From: Luidia sarsii
Lineage: Eukaryota; Echinodermata; Asteroidea; Paxillosida; Luidiidae
NCBI GenBank assembly: GCA_949987565.1
Contig: OX465121.1
Location: 5,563,590-5,627,589 of the forward strand
Direction: 5' to 3'
DNA length: 64,000 nucleotides
Shown here: in pieces, positions 13,101 through 25,866 of the stretch
Layout of the letters: every line of letters begins with the position of its first letter
Position numbering within the stretch: position 1 is the first letter of the stretch
Notes under the pieces: generated by a model
Database searches by the model: none
What the model was told of the DNA's origin: nothing
Seen by the model: the letters and a program-made list of their open reading frames with translations, nothing else
Made by a program: the position numbers and the translations under genes

Positions 13101-16100
13101 AGCAAAGCATCATGAATATATGATCAAGCAAAGAGAACTAACCTCTGTCAGCTAGGCAGCTTGTATGTGCACAGTCCAGTACACAACAGTCAGTCGGCAG
13201 AGTTTACCTGGAAAGAAAAAAAACCTTTGCAAGTTCACATCTCCTTCATTATAATCTTGACGAAGCTGAAATTTGGTCTGCTAACAGGCCTTGAGAAAAC
13301 CTATCGATCAGTATTAATAAATCTGAAATCAAGCAAAGCATCATGAATATATGATAAAGCAAAGAGAACTAACCTCTGTCAGCTAGGCAGCTTGTATATG
13401 CACAGACCAGTACACAACAGTCAGTCGGCAGAGTTTACCTGGAAAAAAAAAAAAAACTTTGCAAGTTCACATCTCCTTCATTATAATCTTGACGAAGCTG
13501 AAATTTGGTCTGCTAACAGGCCTTGAGAAAACCTATCGATCAGTATTAATAAATCTGAAATCGAGCAAAGCATCATGAATATGTGATCAAGCAAAGACAA
13601 CTAACCTCTGTCAGCTAGGCAGCTTGTGTGGGCACATACCAGTACACAACAGTCAGTCGGCAGAGTGTACCTGGTAAGAAAAATACACTTTGCAAGTTAA
13701 TATCTCCTTCATTATAATCTTGACGAAGCTGAAAGTTGGTCTGCTAACAGGCCTTGAGAAAACCTATCGATCAGTATAAATAAATCTGAAATCGAGCAAA
13801 GCATCATGAATATATGATCAAGCAAAGAGAACTAACCTCTGTCAGCTAGGCAGCTTGTATATGCACAGACCAGTACACAACAGTCAGTCGGCAGAGTTTA
13901 CCTGGAAAGAAAAATATACTTTGCAAGTTCATATCTCCTTTATTATAATCTTGACGAAGCTGAAAGTTGGTCTGCTAACAGGCCTTGAGAAAACCTATCG
14001 ATCAGAATTAATAAATCTGAAATCGAGCAAAGCATCATGAATATATGATCAAGCAAAGAGAACTAACCTCTGTCAGCTAGGCAGCTTGTATATGCACAGA
14101 CCAGTACACAACAGTCAGTCGGCAGAGTGTACCTGGTGAGAAAAATACACTTTGCAAGTTAATATCTCCTTCATTATAATCTTGACGAAACTGAAACTTG
14201 GTCTGCTAACAGGGCTCGAGGAAACCTATCGATCAGTTGTAATAAATCTGAAATCGAGCAAAGCATCATGAATATATGATCAAGCAAAGAGAACTAATCT
14301 CTGTCAGCTAGGCAGCTTGTGTGGGCACAGACCAGTACACAACAGTCAGTCGGCAGAGTGTACCTGGTCAGAAAAAATACACTTTGCAAGTTAATATCTC
14401 CTTCATTATAATCTTGACGAAGCTGAAAGTTGGTCTGCTAACAGGCCTTGAGAAAACCTATCGATCAGTATTAATAAATCTGAAATCGAGCAAAGCATCA
14501 TGAATATATGATCAAGCAAAGAGAACTAACCTCTCTCAGCTAGGCAGCTTGTATGTGCACAGACCAGTACACAACAGTCAGTCGGGAGAGTTTACCTGGA
14601 AAGAAAAATATACTTTGCAAGTTCATATCTCCTTCATTATAATCTTGACGAAGCTGAAAGTTAGTCTGCTAACAGGCCTTGAGAAAAACTATAGATCAGT
14701 ATTAATAAATCTGAAATCGAGCAAAGCATCATGAATATATGATCAAGCAAAGAGAACTAACCTCTGTCAGCTAGGCAGCTTGTATATGCACAGACCAGTA
14801 CACAACAGTCAGTCGGCAGAGTGTACCTGGTGAGAAAAATACACTTTGCAAGTTAATATCTCCTTCATTATAATCTTGACGAAACTGAAATTTGGTCTGC
14901 TTACAGGCCTTGAGAAAACCTATCGATCAGTATCAATAAATCTGAAATCGAGCAAAGCATCATGAATATATGATCAAGCAAAGAGAACTAACCTCTCTCA
15001 GCTAGGCAGCTTGTATGTGCACAGACCAGTACACAACAGTCAGTCGGGAGAGTTTACCTGGAAAGAAAAATAAACATTGCAAGTTCTTATCTCCTTTATT
15101 ATATTCTTGACGAAGCTGAAAGTTGGTCTGCTAACAGGCCTTGAGAAAACCTATCGATCAGTATTAATAAATCTGAAATCAAGCAAAGCATCATGAATAT
15201 ATGATAAAGCAAAGAGAACTAACCTCTGTCAGCTAGGCAGCTTGTATATGCACAGACCAGTACACAACAGTCAGTCGGCAGAGTGTACCTGGTGAGAAAA
15301 ATACACTTTGCAAGTTAATATCTCCTTCATTATAATCTTGACGAAACTGAAATTTGGTCTGCTAACAGGCCTTGAGAAAACCTATAGATGAGTATTAATA
15401 AATCTGAAATCGAGCAAAGCATCATGAATATATGATCAAGCAAAAAGAACTAACCTCTGTCAGCTAGGCAGCTTGTATGCACACAGACCAGTACACAACA
15501 GTCAGTCGGCAGAGTTTACCTGGAAAGAAAAATAAACATTGCAAGTTCTTATCTCCTTTATTATATTCTTGACGAAGCTGAAAGTTGGTCTGCTAACAGG
15601 CCTTGAGAAAACCTATCGATCAGTATTAATAAATCTGAAATCGAGCAAAGCATCATGAATATATGATCAAGCAAAGAGAACTAACCTCTGTCAGCTAGGC
15701 AGCTTGTATATGCACAGACCAGTACACAACAGTCAGTCGGCAGAGTTTACCTGGAAAGAAAAATAAACATTGCAAGTTCTTATCTCCTTCATTATATTCT
15801 TGACGAAGCTGAAATTTGGTCTGCTAACAGGCCTTGAGAAAACCTATCGATCAGTATTAATAAATCTGAAATCAAGCAAAGCATCATGAATATATGATAA
15901 AGCAAAGAGAACTAACCTCTGTCAGCTAGGCAGCTTGTATATGCACAGACCAGTACACAACAGTCAGTCGGCAGAGTGTACCTGGTGAGAAAAATACACT
16001 TTGCAAGTTAATATCTCCTTCATTATAATCTTGACGAAACTGAAATTTGGTCTGCTAACAGGCCTTGAGAAAACCTATTGATCAGTATCAATAAATCTGA

Positions 16101-17550
16101 AATCGAGCAAAGCATCATGAATATATGATCAAGCAAAAAGAACTAACCTCTGTCAGCTAGGCAGCTTGTATGCACACAGACCAGTACACAACAGTCAGTC
16201 GGCAGAGTTTACCTGGAAAGAAAAATAAACATTGCAAGTTCTTATCTCCTTCATTATATTCTTGACGAAGCTGAAATTTGGTCTGCTAACAGGCCTTGAG
16301 AAAACCTATCGATCAGTATTAATAAATCTGAAATCAAGCAAAGCATCATGAATATATGATAAAGCAAAGAGAACTAACCTCTGTCAGCTAGGCAGCTTGT
16401 ATATGCACAGACCAGTACACAACAGTCAGTCGGCAGAGTGTACCTGGTGAGAAAAATACACTTTGCAAGTTAATATCTCCTTCATTATAATCTTGACGAA
16501 ACTGAAATTTGGTCTGCTAACAGGCCTTGAGAAAACCTATCGATCAGTATCAATAAATCTGAAATCGAGCAAAGCATCATGAATATATGATCAAGCAAAG
16601 AGAACTAACCTCTCTCAGCTAGGCAGCTTGTATGTGCACAGACCAGTACACAACAGTCAGTCGGGAGAGTTTACCTGGAAAGAAAAATATACTTTGCAAG
16701 TTCATATCTCCTTCATTATAATCTTGACAAAGCTGAAAGTTAGTCTGCTAACAGGCCTTGAGAAAACCTATAGATCAGTATTAATAAATCTGAAATCGAG
16801 CAAAGCATCATGAATATATGATCAAGCAAAAAGAACTAACCTCTGTCAGCTAGGCAGCTTGTATGCACACAGACCAGTACACAACAGTCAGTCGGCAGAG
16901 TTTACCTGGAAAGAAAAATAAACATTGCAAGTTCTTATCTCCTTCATTATATTCTTGACGAAGCTGAAATTTGGTCTGCTAACAGGCCTTGAGAAAACCT
17001 ATCGATCAGTATTAATAAATCTGAAATCGAGCAAAGCATCATGAATATATGATCAAGCAAAGAGAACTAACCTCTGTCAGCTAGGCAGCTTGTATGTGCA
17101 CAGTCCAGTACACAACAGTCAGTCGGCAGAGTTTACCTGGAAAGAAAAATATACTTTGCAAGTTCATATCTCCTTCATTATAATCTTGACGACGCTGAAA
17201 GTTAGTCTGCTAACAGGCCTTGAGAAAACCTATAGATGAGTATTAATAAATCTGAAATCGAGCAAAGCATCATGAATATATGATCAAGCAAAAAGAACTA
17301 ACCTCTGTCAGCTAGGCAGCTTGTATGCACACAGACCAGTACACAACAGGCAGTCGGCAGAGTTTACCTGGAAAGAAAAATAAACATTGCAAGTTCTTAT
17401 CTCCTTCATTATATTCTTGACGAAGCTGAAAGTTGGTCTGCTAACAGGCCTTGAGAAAACCTATCGATCAGTATTAATAAATCTGAAATCAAGCAAAGCA
17501 TCATGAATATATGATAAAGCAAAGAGAACTAACCTCTGTCAGCTAGGCAG

Positions 17551-19860
17551 CTTGTATATGCACAGACCAGTACACAACAGTCAGTCGGCAGAGTGTACCT
17601 GGTGAGAAAAATACACTTTGCAAGTTAATATCTCCTTCATTATAATCTTGACGAAACTGAAATTTGGTCTGCTAACAGGCCTTGAGAAAACCTATTGATC
17701 AGTATCAATAAATCTGAAATCGAGCAAAGCATCATGAATATATGATCAAGCAAAGAGAACTAACCTCTCTCAGCTAGGCAGCTTGTATGTGCACAGACAA
17801 GTACACAACAGTCAGTCGGGAGAGTTTACCTGGAAATAAAAATATACTTTGCAAGTTCATATCTCCTTCATTATAATCTTGACGAAGCTGAAAGTTAGTC
17901 TGCTAACAGGCCTTGAGAAAACCTATAGATCAGTATTAATGAATCTGAAATCGAGCAAAACATCATGAATATATGATCAAGCAAAGAGAACTAACCTCTG
18001 TCAGCTAGGCAGCTTGTATATGCACAGACCAGTACACAACAGTCAGTCGGCAGAGTGTACCTGGTGAGAAAAATACACTTTGCAAGTTAATATCTCCTTC
18101 ATTATAATCTTGACGAAACTGAAATTTGGTCTGCTAACAGGCCTTGAGAAAACCTATCGATCAGTATCAATAAATCTGAAATCGAGCAAAGCATCATGAA
18201 TATATGATCAAGCAAAGAGAACTAACCTCTCTCAGCTAGGCAGCTTGTATGTGCACAGACCAGTACACAACAGTCAGTCGGGAGAGTTTACCTGGAAAGA
18301 AAAATATACTTTGCAAGTTCATATCTCCTTCATTATAATCTTGACGAAGCTGAAAGTTAGTCTGCTAACAGGCCTTGAGAAAACCTATAGATCAGTATTA
18401 ATAAATCTGAAATCGAGCAAAGCATCATGAATATATGATCAAGCAAAAAGAACTAACCTCTGTCAGCTAGGCAGCTTGTATGCACACAGACCAGTACACA
18501 ACAGTCAGTCGGCAGAGTTTACCTGGAAAGAAAAATAAACATTGCAAGTTCTTATCTCCTTCATTATATTCTTGACGAAGCTGAAATTTGGTCTGCTAAC
18601 AGGCCTTGAGAAAACCTATCGATCAGTATTAATAAATCTGAAATCAAGCAAAGCATCATGAATATATGATAAAGCAAAGAGAACTAACCTCTGTCAGCTA
18701 GGCAGCTTGTATATGCACAGACCAGTACACAACAGTCAGTCGGCAGAGTGTACCTGGTGAGAAAAATACACTTTGCAAGTTAATATCTCCTTCATTATAA
18801 TCTTGACGAAACTGAAATTTGGTCTGCTAACAGGCCTTGAGAAAACCTATTGATCAGTATCAATAAATCTGAAATCGAGCAAAGCATCATGAATATATGA
18901 TCAAGCAAAGAGAACTAACCTCTCTCAGCTAGGCAGCTTGTATGTGCACAGACAAGTACACAACAGTCAGTCGGGAGAGTTTACCTGGAAATAAAAATAT
19001 ACTTTGCAAGTTCATATCTCCTTCATTATAATCTTGACGAAGCTGAAAGTTAGTCTGCTAACAGGCCTTGAGAAAACCTATAGATCAGTATTAATGAATC
19101 TGAAATCGAGCAAAACATCATGAATATATGATCAAGCAAAGAGAACTAACCTCTGTCAGCTAGGCAGCTTGTATATGCACAGACCAGTACACAACAGTCA
19201 GTCGGCAGAGTGTACCTGGTGAGAAAAATACACTTTGCAAGTTAATATCTCCTTCATTATAATCTTGACGAAACTGAAATTTGGTCTGCTAACAGGCCTT
19301 GAGAAAACCTATCGATCAGTATCAATAAATCTGAAATCGAGCAAAGCATCATGAATATATGATCAAGCAAAGAGAACTAACCTCTCTCAGCTAGGCAGCT
19401 TGTATGTGCACAGACCAGTACACAACAGTCAGTCGGGAGAGTTTACCTGGAAAGAAAAATATACTTTGCAAGTTCATATCTCCTTCATTATAATCTTGAC
19501 GAAGCTGAAAGTTAGTCTGCTAACAGGCCTTGAGAAAACCTATAGATCAGTATTAATAAATCTGAAATCGAGCAAAGCATCATGAATATATGATCAAGCA
19601 AAAAGAACTAACCTCTGTCAGCTAGGCAGCTTGTATGCACACAGACCAGTACACAACAGTCAGTCGGCAGAGTTTACCTGGAAAGAAAAATAAACATTGC
19701 AAGTTCTTATCTCCTTCATTATATTCTTGACGAAGCTGAAATTTGGTCTGCTAACAGGCCTTGAGAAAACCTATCGATCAGTATTAATAAATCTGAAATC
19801 GAGCAAAGCATCATGAATATATGATCAAGCAAAGAGAACTAACCTCTGTCAGCTAGGCAG
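17551..19860 (+). repeat. Two tandem copies of a 1155-bp pentamer
   Basis: The units 17551-18705 and 18706-19860 are direct tandem copies. Both contain the rare GCACAGACAAGTAC change (17791 and 18946, exactly 1155 bp apart) and the AATGAATC/AAAACATC monomer. The last monomers differ (ATCAAGC with GATAAAGC against ATCGAGC with GATCAAGC), which marks the edge of the duplicated tract. Confidence 0.85.
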
Positions 19861-21015
19861 CTTGTATGTGCACAGTCCAGTACACAACAGTCAGTCGGCA
19901 GAGTTTACCTGGAAAGAAAAAAAAACTTTGCAAGTTCACATCTCCTTCATTATAATCTTGACGAAGCTGAAACTTGGTCTGCTAACAGGGCTCGAGAAAA
20001 CCTATCGATCAGTTGTAATAAATCTGAAATCGAGCAAAGCATCATAAATATATGATCAAGCAAATAGAACTAACCTCTGTTAGCTAGGCAGCTTGTCTGT
20101 GCAGAGACCAGTACACAACAGTCAGTCGGCAGAGTGTACCTGGTAAGAAAAATACACTTTGCAAGTTAATATCTCCTTCATCATAATCTTGGCGAAGCTG
20201 AAATTTGGTCTGCTAACAGGCCTTGAGAATACCTATCGATCAGTATTAATAAAACTGAAATCGAGCAAAGCATCATGAATATGTGATCAAGCAAAGAGAA
20301 CTAACCTCTGTCAGCTAGGCAGCTTGTGTGGGCACAGACCAGTACACAACAGTCAGTCGGCAGAGTGTACCTGGTAAGAAAAATACACTTTGCAAGTTAA
20401 TATCTCCTTCATTATAATCTTGACGAAACTGAAACTTGGTCTGCTAACAGGGCTCGAGAAAACCTATCGATCAGTTGTAATAAATCTGAAATCGAGCAAA
20501 GCATCATAAATATATGATCAAGCAAATAGAAGTAACCTCTGATAGCTAGGCAGCTTGTCTGTGCAGAGACCAGTACACAACAGTCAGTCGGCAGAGTGTA
20601 CCTGGTAAGAAAAATACACTTTGCAAGTTAATATCTCCTTCATCATAATCTTGGCGAAGCTGAAATTTGGTCTGCTAACAGGCCTTGAGAATACCTATCG
20701 ATCAGTATTAATAAATCTGAAATCGAGCAAAGCATCATGAATATGTGATCAAGCAAAGACAACTAACCTCTGTCAGCTAGGCAGCTTGTGTGGGCACATA
20801 CCAGTACACAACAGTCACCCGGCAGAGTGTACCTGGTAAGAAAAATACACTTTGCAAGTTAATATCTCCTTCATTATAATCTTGACGAAGCTGAAAGTTG
20901 GTCTGCTAACAGGCCTTGAGAAAACCTATCGATCAGTATAAATAAATCTGAAATCGAGCAAAGCATCATGAATATATGATCAAGCAAAGAGAACTAACCT
21001 CTGTCAGCTAGGCAG
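19861..21015 (+). repeat. Five-monomer C-block, example 3
   Basis: Same class order as 1613-2767, but led by a chimeric monomer that has TATGTGCACAGTCC at its head. The last monomer carries CAGTCACCCGG instead of CAGTCAGTCGG (about 20814). That variant is shared only with the 24712 block (about 25666), which links these two copies. Confidence 0.75.
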
Positions 21016-21246
21016 CTTGTATATGCACAGACCAGTACACAACAGTCAGTCGGCAGAGTTTACCTGGAAAGAAAAATATACTTTGCAAGTTCATATCTCC
21101 TTTATTATAATCTTGACGAAACTGAAACTTGGTCTGCTAACAGGGCTCGAGGAAACCTATCGATCAGTTGTAATAAATCTGAAATCGAGCAAAGCATCAT
21201 GAATATATGATCAAGCAAAGAGAACTAATCTCTGTCAGCTAGGCAG

Positions 21247-23556
21247 CTTGTGTGGGCACAGACCAGTACACAACAGTCAGTCGGCAGAGTGTACCTGGTC
21301 AGAAAAATACACTTTGCAAGTTAATATCTCCTTCATTATAATCTTGACGAAGCTGAAAGTTGGTCTGCTAACAGGCCTTGAGAAAACCTATCGATCAGTA
21401 TTAATAAATCTGAAATCGAGCAAAGCATCATGAATATATGATCAAGCAAAGAGAACTAACCTCTCTCAGCTAGGCAGCTTGTATGTGCACAGACCAGTAC
21501 ACAACAGTCAGTCGGGAGAGTTTACCTGGAAAGAAAAATATACTTTGCAAGTTCATATCTCCTTCATTATAATCTTGACGAAGCTGAAAGTTAGTCTGCT
21601 AACAGGCCTTGAGAAAACCTATAGATCAGTATTAATAAATCTGAAATCGAGCAAAGCATCATGAATATATGATCAAGCAAAGAGAACTAACCTCTGTCAG
21701 CTAGGCAGCTTGTATATGCACAGACCAGTACACAACAGTCAGTCGGCAGAGTGTACCTGGTGAGAAAAATACACTTTGCAAGTTAATATCTCCTTCATTA
21801 TAATCTTGACGAAACTGAAATTTGGTCTGCTAACAGGCCTTGAGAAAACCTATCGATCAGTATCAATAAATCTGAAATCGAGCAAAGCATCATGAATATA
21901 TGATCAAGCAAAGAGAACTAACCTCTCTCAGCTAGGCAGCTTGTATGTGCACAGACCAGTACACAACAGTCAGTCGGGAGAGTTTACCTGGAAAGAAAAA
22001 TATACTTTGCAAGTTCATATCTCCTTCATTATAATCTTGACGACGCTGAAAGTTAGTCTGCTAACAGGCCTTGAGAAAACCTATAGATGAGTATTAATAA
22101 ATCTGAAATCGAGCAAAGCATCATGAATATATGATCAAGCAAAAAGAACTAACCTCTGTCAGCTAGGCAGCTTGTATGCACACAGACCAGTACACAACAG
22201 TCAGTCGGCAGAGTTTACCTGGAAAGAAAAATAAACATTGCAAGTTCTTATCTCCTTTATTATATTCTTGACGAAGCTGAAAGTTGGTCTGCTAACAGGC
22301 CTTGAGAAAACCTATCGATCAGTATTAATAAATCTGAAATCGAGCAAAGCATCATGAATATATGATCAAGCAAAGAGAACTAACCTCTGTCAGCTAGGCA
22401 GCTTGTATATGCACAGACCAGTACACAACAGTCAGTCGGCAGAGTTTACCTGGAAAGAAAAATAAACATTGCAAGTTCTTATCTCCTTCATTATATTCTT
22501 GACGAAGCTGAAATTTGGTCTGCTAACAGGCCTTGAGAAAACCTATCGATCAGTATTAATAAATCTGAAATCAAGCAAAGCATCATGAATATATGATAAA
22601 GCAAAGAGAACTAACCTCTGTCAGCTAGGCAGCTTGTATATGCACAGACCAGTACACAACAGTCAGTCGGCAGAGTGTACCTGGTGAGAAAAATACACTT
22701 TGCAAGTTAATATCTCCTTCATTATAATCTTGACGAAACTGAAATTTGGTCTGCTAACAGGCCTTGAGAAAACCTATTGATCAGTATCAATAAATCTGAA
22801 ATCGAGCAAAGCATCATGAATATATGATCAAGCAAAGAGAACTAACCTCTCTCAGCTAGGCAGCTTGTATATGCACAGACCAGTACACAACAGTCAGTCG
22901 GGAGAGTTTACCTGGAAAGAAAAATATACTTTGCAAGTTCATATCTCCTTCATTATAATCTTGACGAAGCTGAAAGTTAGTCTGCTAACAGGCCTTGAGA
23001 AAACCTATAGATCAGTATTAATGAATCTGAAATCGAGCAAAACATCATGAATATATGATCAAGCAAAGAGAACTAACCTCTGTCAGCTAGGCAGCTTGTA
23101 TATGCACAGACCAGTACACAACAGTCAGTCGGCAGAGTGTACCTGGTGAGAAAAATACACTTTGCAAGTTAATATCTCCTTCATTATAATCTTGACGAAA
23201 CTGAAATTTGGTCTGCTAACAGGCCTTGAGAAAACCTATCGATCAGTATCAATAAATCTGAAATCGAGCAAAGCATCATGAATATATGATCAAGCAAAGA
23301 GAACTAACCTCTCTCAGCTAGGCAGCTTGTATGTGCACAGACCAGTACACAACAGTCAGTCGGGAGAGTTTACCTGGAAAGAAAAATATACTTTGCAAGT
23401 TCATATCTCCTTCATTATAATCTTGACGAAGCTGAAAGTTAGTCTGCTAACAGGCCTTGAGAAAACCTATAGATCAGTATTAATAAATCTGAAATCGAGC
23501 AAAGCATCATGAATATATGATCAAGCAAAAAGAACTAACCTCTGTCAGCTAGGCAG
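21247..23556 (+). repeat. Ten-monomer block, copy 2 (partner at 7849-10158)
   Basis: This is the second copy of the 7849-10158 block, exactly 58 monomers away. The AATGAATC/AAAACATC monomer here starts TATATGCAC and has GAAAGAAAAAT where copy 1 has GAAATAAAAAT. So individual monomers have been patched since duplication. Confidence 0.75.
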
Positions 23557-24942
23557 CTTGTATGCACACAGACCAGTACACAACAGTCAGTCGGCAGAGT
23601 TTACCTGGAAAGAAAAATAAACATTGCAAGTTCTTATCTCCTTCATTATATTCTTGACGAAGCTGAAATTTGGTCTGCTAACAGGCCTTGAGAAAACCTA
23701 TCGATCAGTATTAATAAATCTGAAATCGAGCAAAGCATCATGAATATATGATCAAGCAAAGAGAACTAACCTCTGTCAGCTAGGCAGCTTGTATGTGCAC
23801 AGTCCAGTACACAACAGTCAGTCGGCAGAGTTTACCTGGAAAGAAAAAAAAACTTTGCAAGTTCACATCTCCTTCATTATAATCTTGACGAAGCTGAAAT
23901 TTGGTCTGCTAACAGGCCTTGAGAAAACCTATCGATCAGTATTAATAAATCTGAAATCAAGCAAAGCATCATGAATATATGATAAAGCAAAGAGAACTAA
24001 CCTCTGTCAGCTAGGCAGCTTGTATATGCACAGACCAGTACACAACAGTCAGTCGGCAGAGTTTACCTGGAAAGAAAAAAAAACTTTGCAAGTTCACATC
24101 TCCTTCATTATAATCTTGACGAAGCTGAAACTTGGTCTGCTAACAGGGCTCGAGAAAACCTATCGATCAGTTGTAATAAATCTGAAATCGAGCAAAGCAT
24201 CATAAATATATGATCAAGCAAATAGAACTAACCTCTGTCAGCTAGGCAGCTTGTATGCACACAGACCAGTACACAACAGTCAGTCGGCAGAGTTTACCTG
24301 GAAAGAAAAATAAACATTGCAAGTTCTTATCTCCTTCATTATATTCTTGACGAAGCTGAAATTTGGTCTGCTAACAGGCCTTGAGAAAACCTATCGATCA
24401 GTATTAATAAATCTGAAATCGAGCAAAGCATCATGAATATATGATCAAGCAAAGAGAACTAACCTCTGTCAGCTAGGCAGCTTGTATGTGCACAGTCCAG
24501 TACACAACAGTCAGTCGGCAGAGTTTACCTGGAAAGAAAAAAAAACTTTGCAAGTTCACATCTCCTTCATTATAATCTTGACGAAGCTGAAATTTGGTCT
24601 GCTAACAGGCCTTGAGAAAACCTATCGATCAGTATTAATAAATCTGAAATCAAGCAAAGCATCATGAATATATGATAAAGCAAAGAGAACTAACCTCTGT
24701 CAGCTAGGCAGCTTGTATATGCACAGACCAGTACACAACAGTCAGTCGGCAGAGTTTACCTGGAAAGAAAAAAAAACTTTGCAAGTTCACATCTCCTTCA
24801 TTATAATCTTGACGAAGCTGAAACTTGGTCTGCTAACAGGGCTCGAGAAAACCTATCGATCAGTTGTAATAAATCTGAAATCGAGCAAAGCATCATAAAT
24901 ATATGATCAAGCAAATAGAACTAACCTCTGTTAGCTAGGCAG
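23557..24942 (+). repeat. Two tandem copies of a 693-bp trimer
   Basis: Monomer order TATGCACAC, TATGTGCACAGTCC, then TATATGCAC with GGGCTCGAG is repeated directly as 23557-24249 and 24250-24942. The copies look near-identical by eye, which indicates a recent local duplication. Confidence 0.85.
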
Positions 24943-25866
24943 CTTGTCTGTGCAGAGACCAGTACACAACAGTCAGTCGGCAGAGTGTACCTGGTAAGAA
25001 AAATACACTTTGCAAGTTAATATCTCCTTCATCATAATCTTGGCGAAGCTGAAATTTGGTCTGCTAACAGGCCTTGAGAATACCTATCGATCAGTATTAA
25101 TAAAACTGAAATCGAGCAAAGCATCATGAATATGTGATCAAGCAAAGAGAACTAACCTCTGTCAGCTAGGCAGCTTGTGTGGGCACAGACCAGTACACAA
25201 CAGTCAGTCGGCAGAGTGTACCTGGTAAGAAAAATACACTTTGCAAGTTAATATCTCCTTCATTATAATCTTGACGAAACTGAAACTTGGTCTGCTAACA
25301 GGGCTCGAGAAAACCTATCGATCAGTTGTAATAAATCTGAAATCGAGCAAAGCATCATAAATATATGATCAAGCAAATAGAAGTAACCTCTGATAGCTAG
25401 GCAGCTTGTCTGTGCAGAGACCAGTACACAACAGTCAGTCGGCAGAGTGTACCTGGTAAGAAAAATACACTTTGCAAGTTAATATCTCCTTCATCATAAT
25501 CTTGGCGAAGCTGAAATTTGGTCTGCTAACAGGCCTTGAGAATACCTATCGATCAGTATTAATAAATCTGAAATCGAGCAAAGCATCATGAATATGTGAT
25601 CAAGCAAAGACAACTAACCTCTGTAAGCTAGGCAGCTTGTGTGGGCACATACCAGTACACAACAGTCACCCGGCAGAGTGTACCTGGTAAGAAAAATACA
25701 CTTTGCAAGTTAATATCTCCTTCATTATAATCTTGACGAAGCTGAAAGTTGGTCTGCTAACAGGCCTTGAGAAAACCTATCGATCAGTATAAATAAATCT
25801 GAAATCGAGCAAAGCATCATGAATATATGATCAAGCAAAGAGAACTAACCTCTGTCAGCTAGGCAG
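24712..25866 (+). repeat. Five-monomer C-block, example 4
   Basis: Same class order as the other C-blocks. It shares the rare CAGTCACCCGG change with the 19861 block, indicating that these two are more closely related to each other than to the 1613 and 6232 copies. Confidence 0.75.
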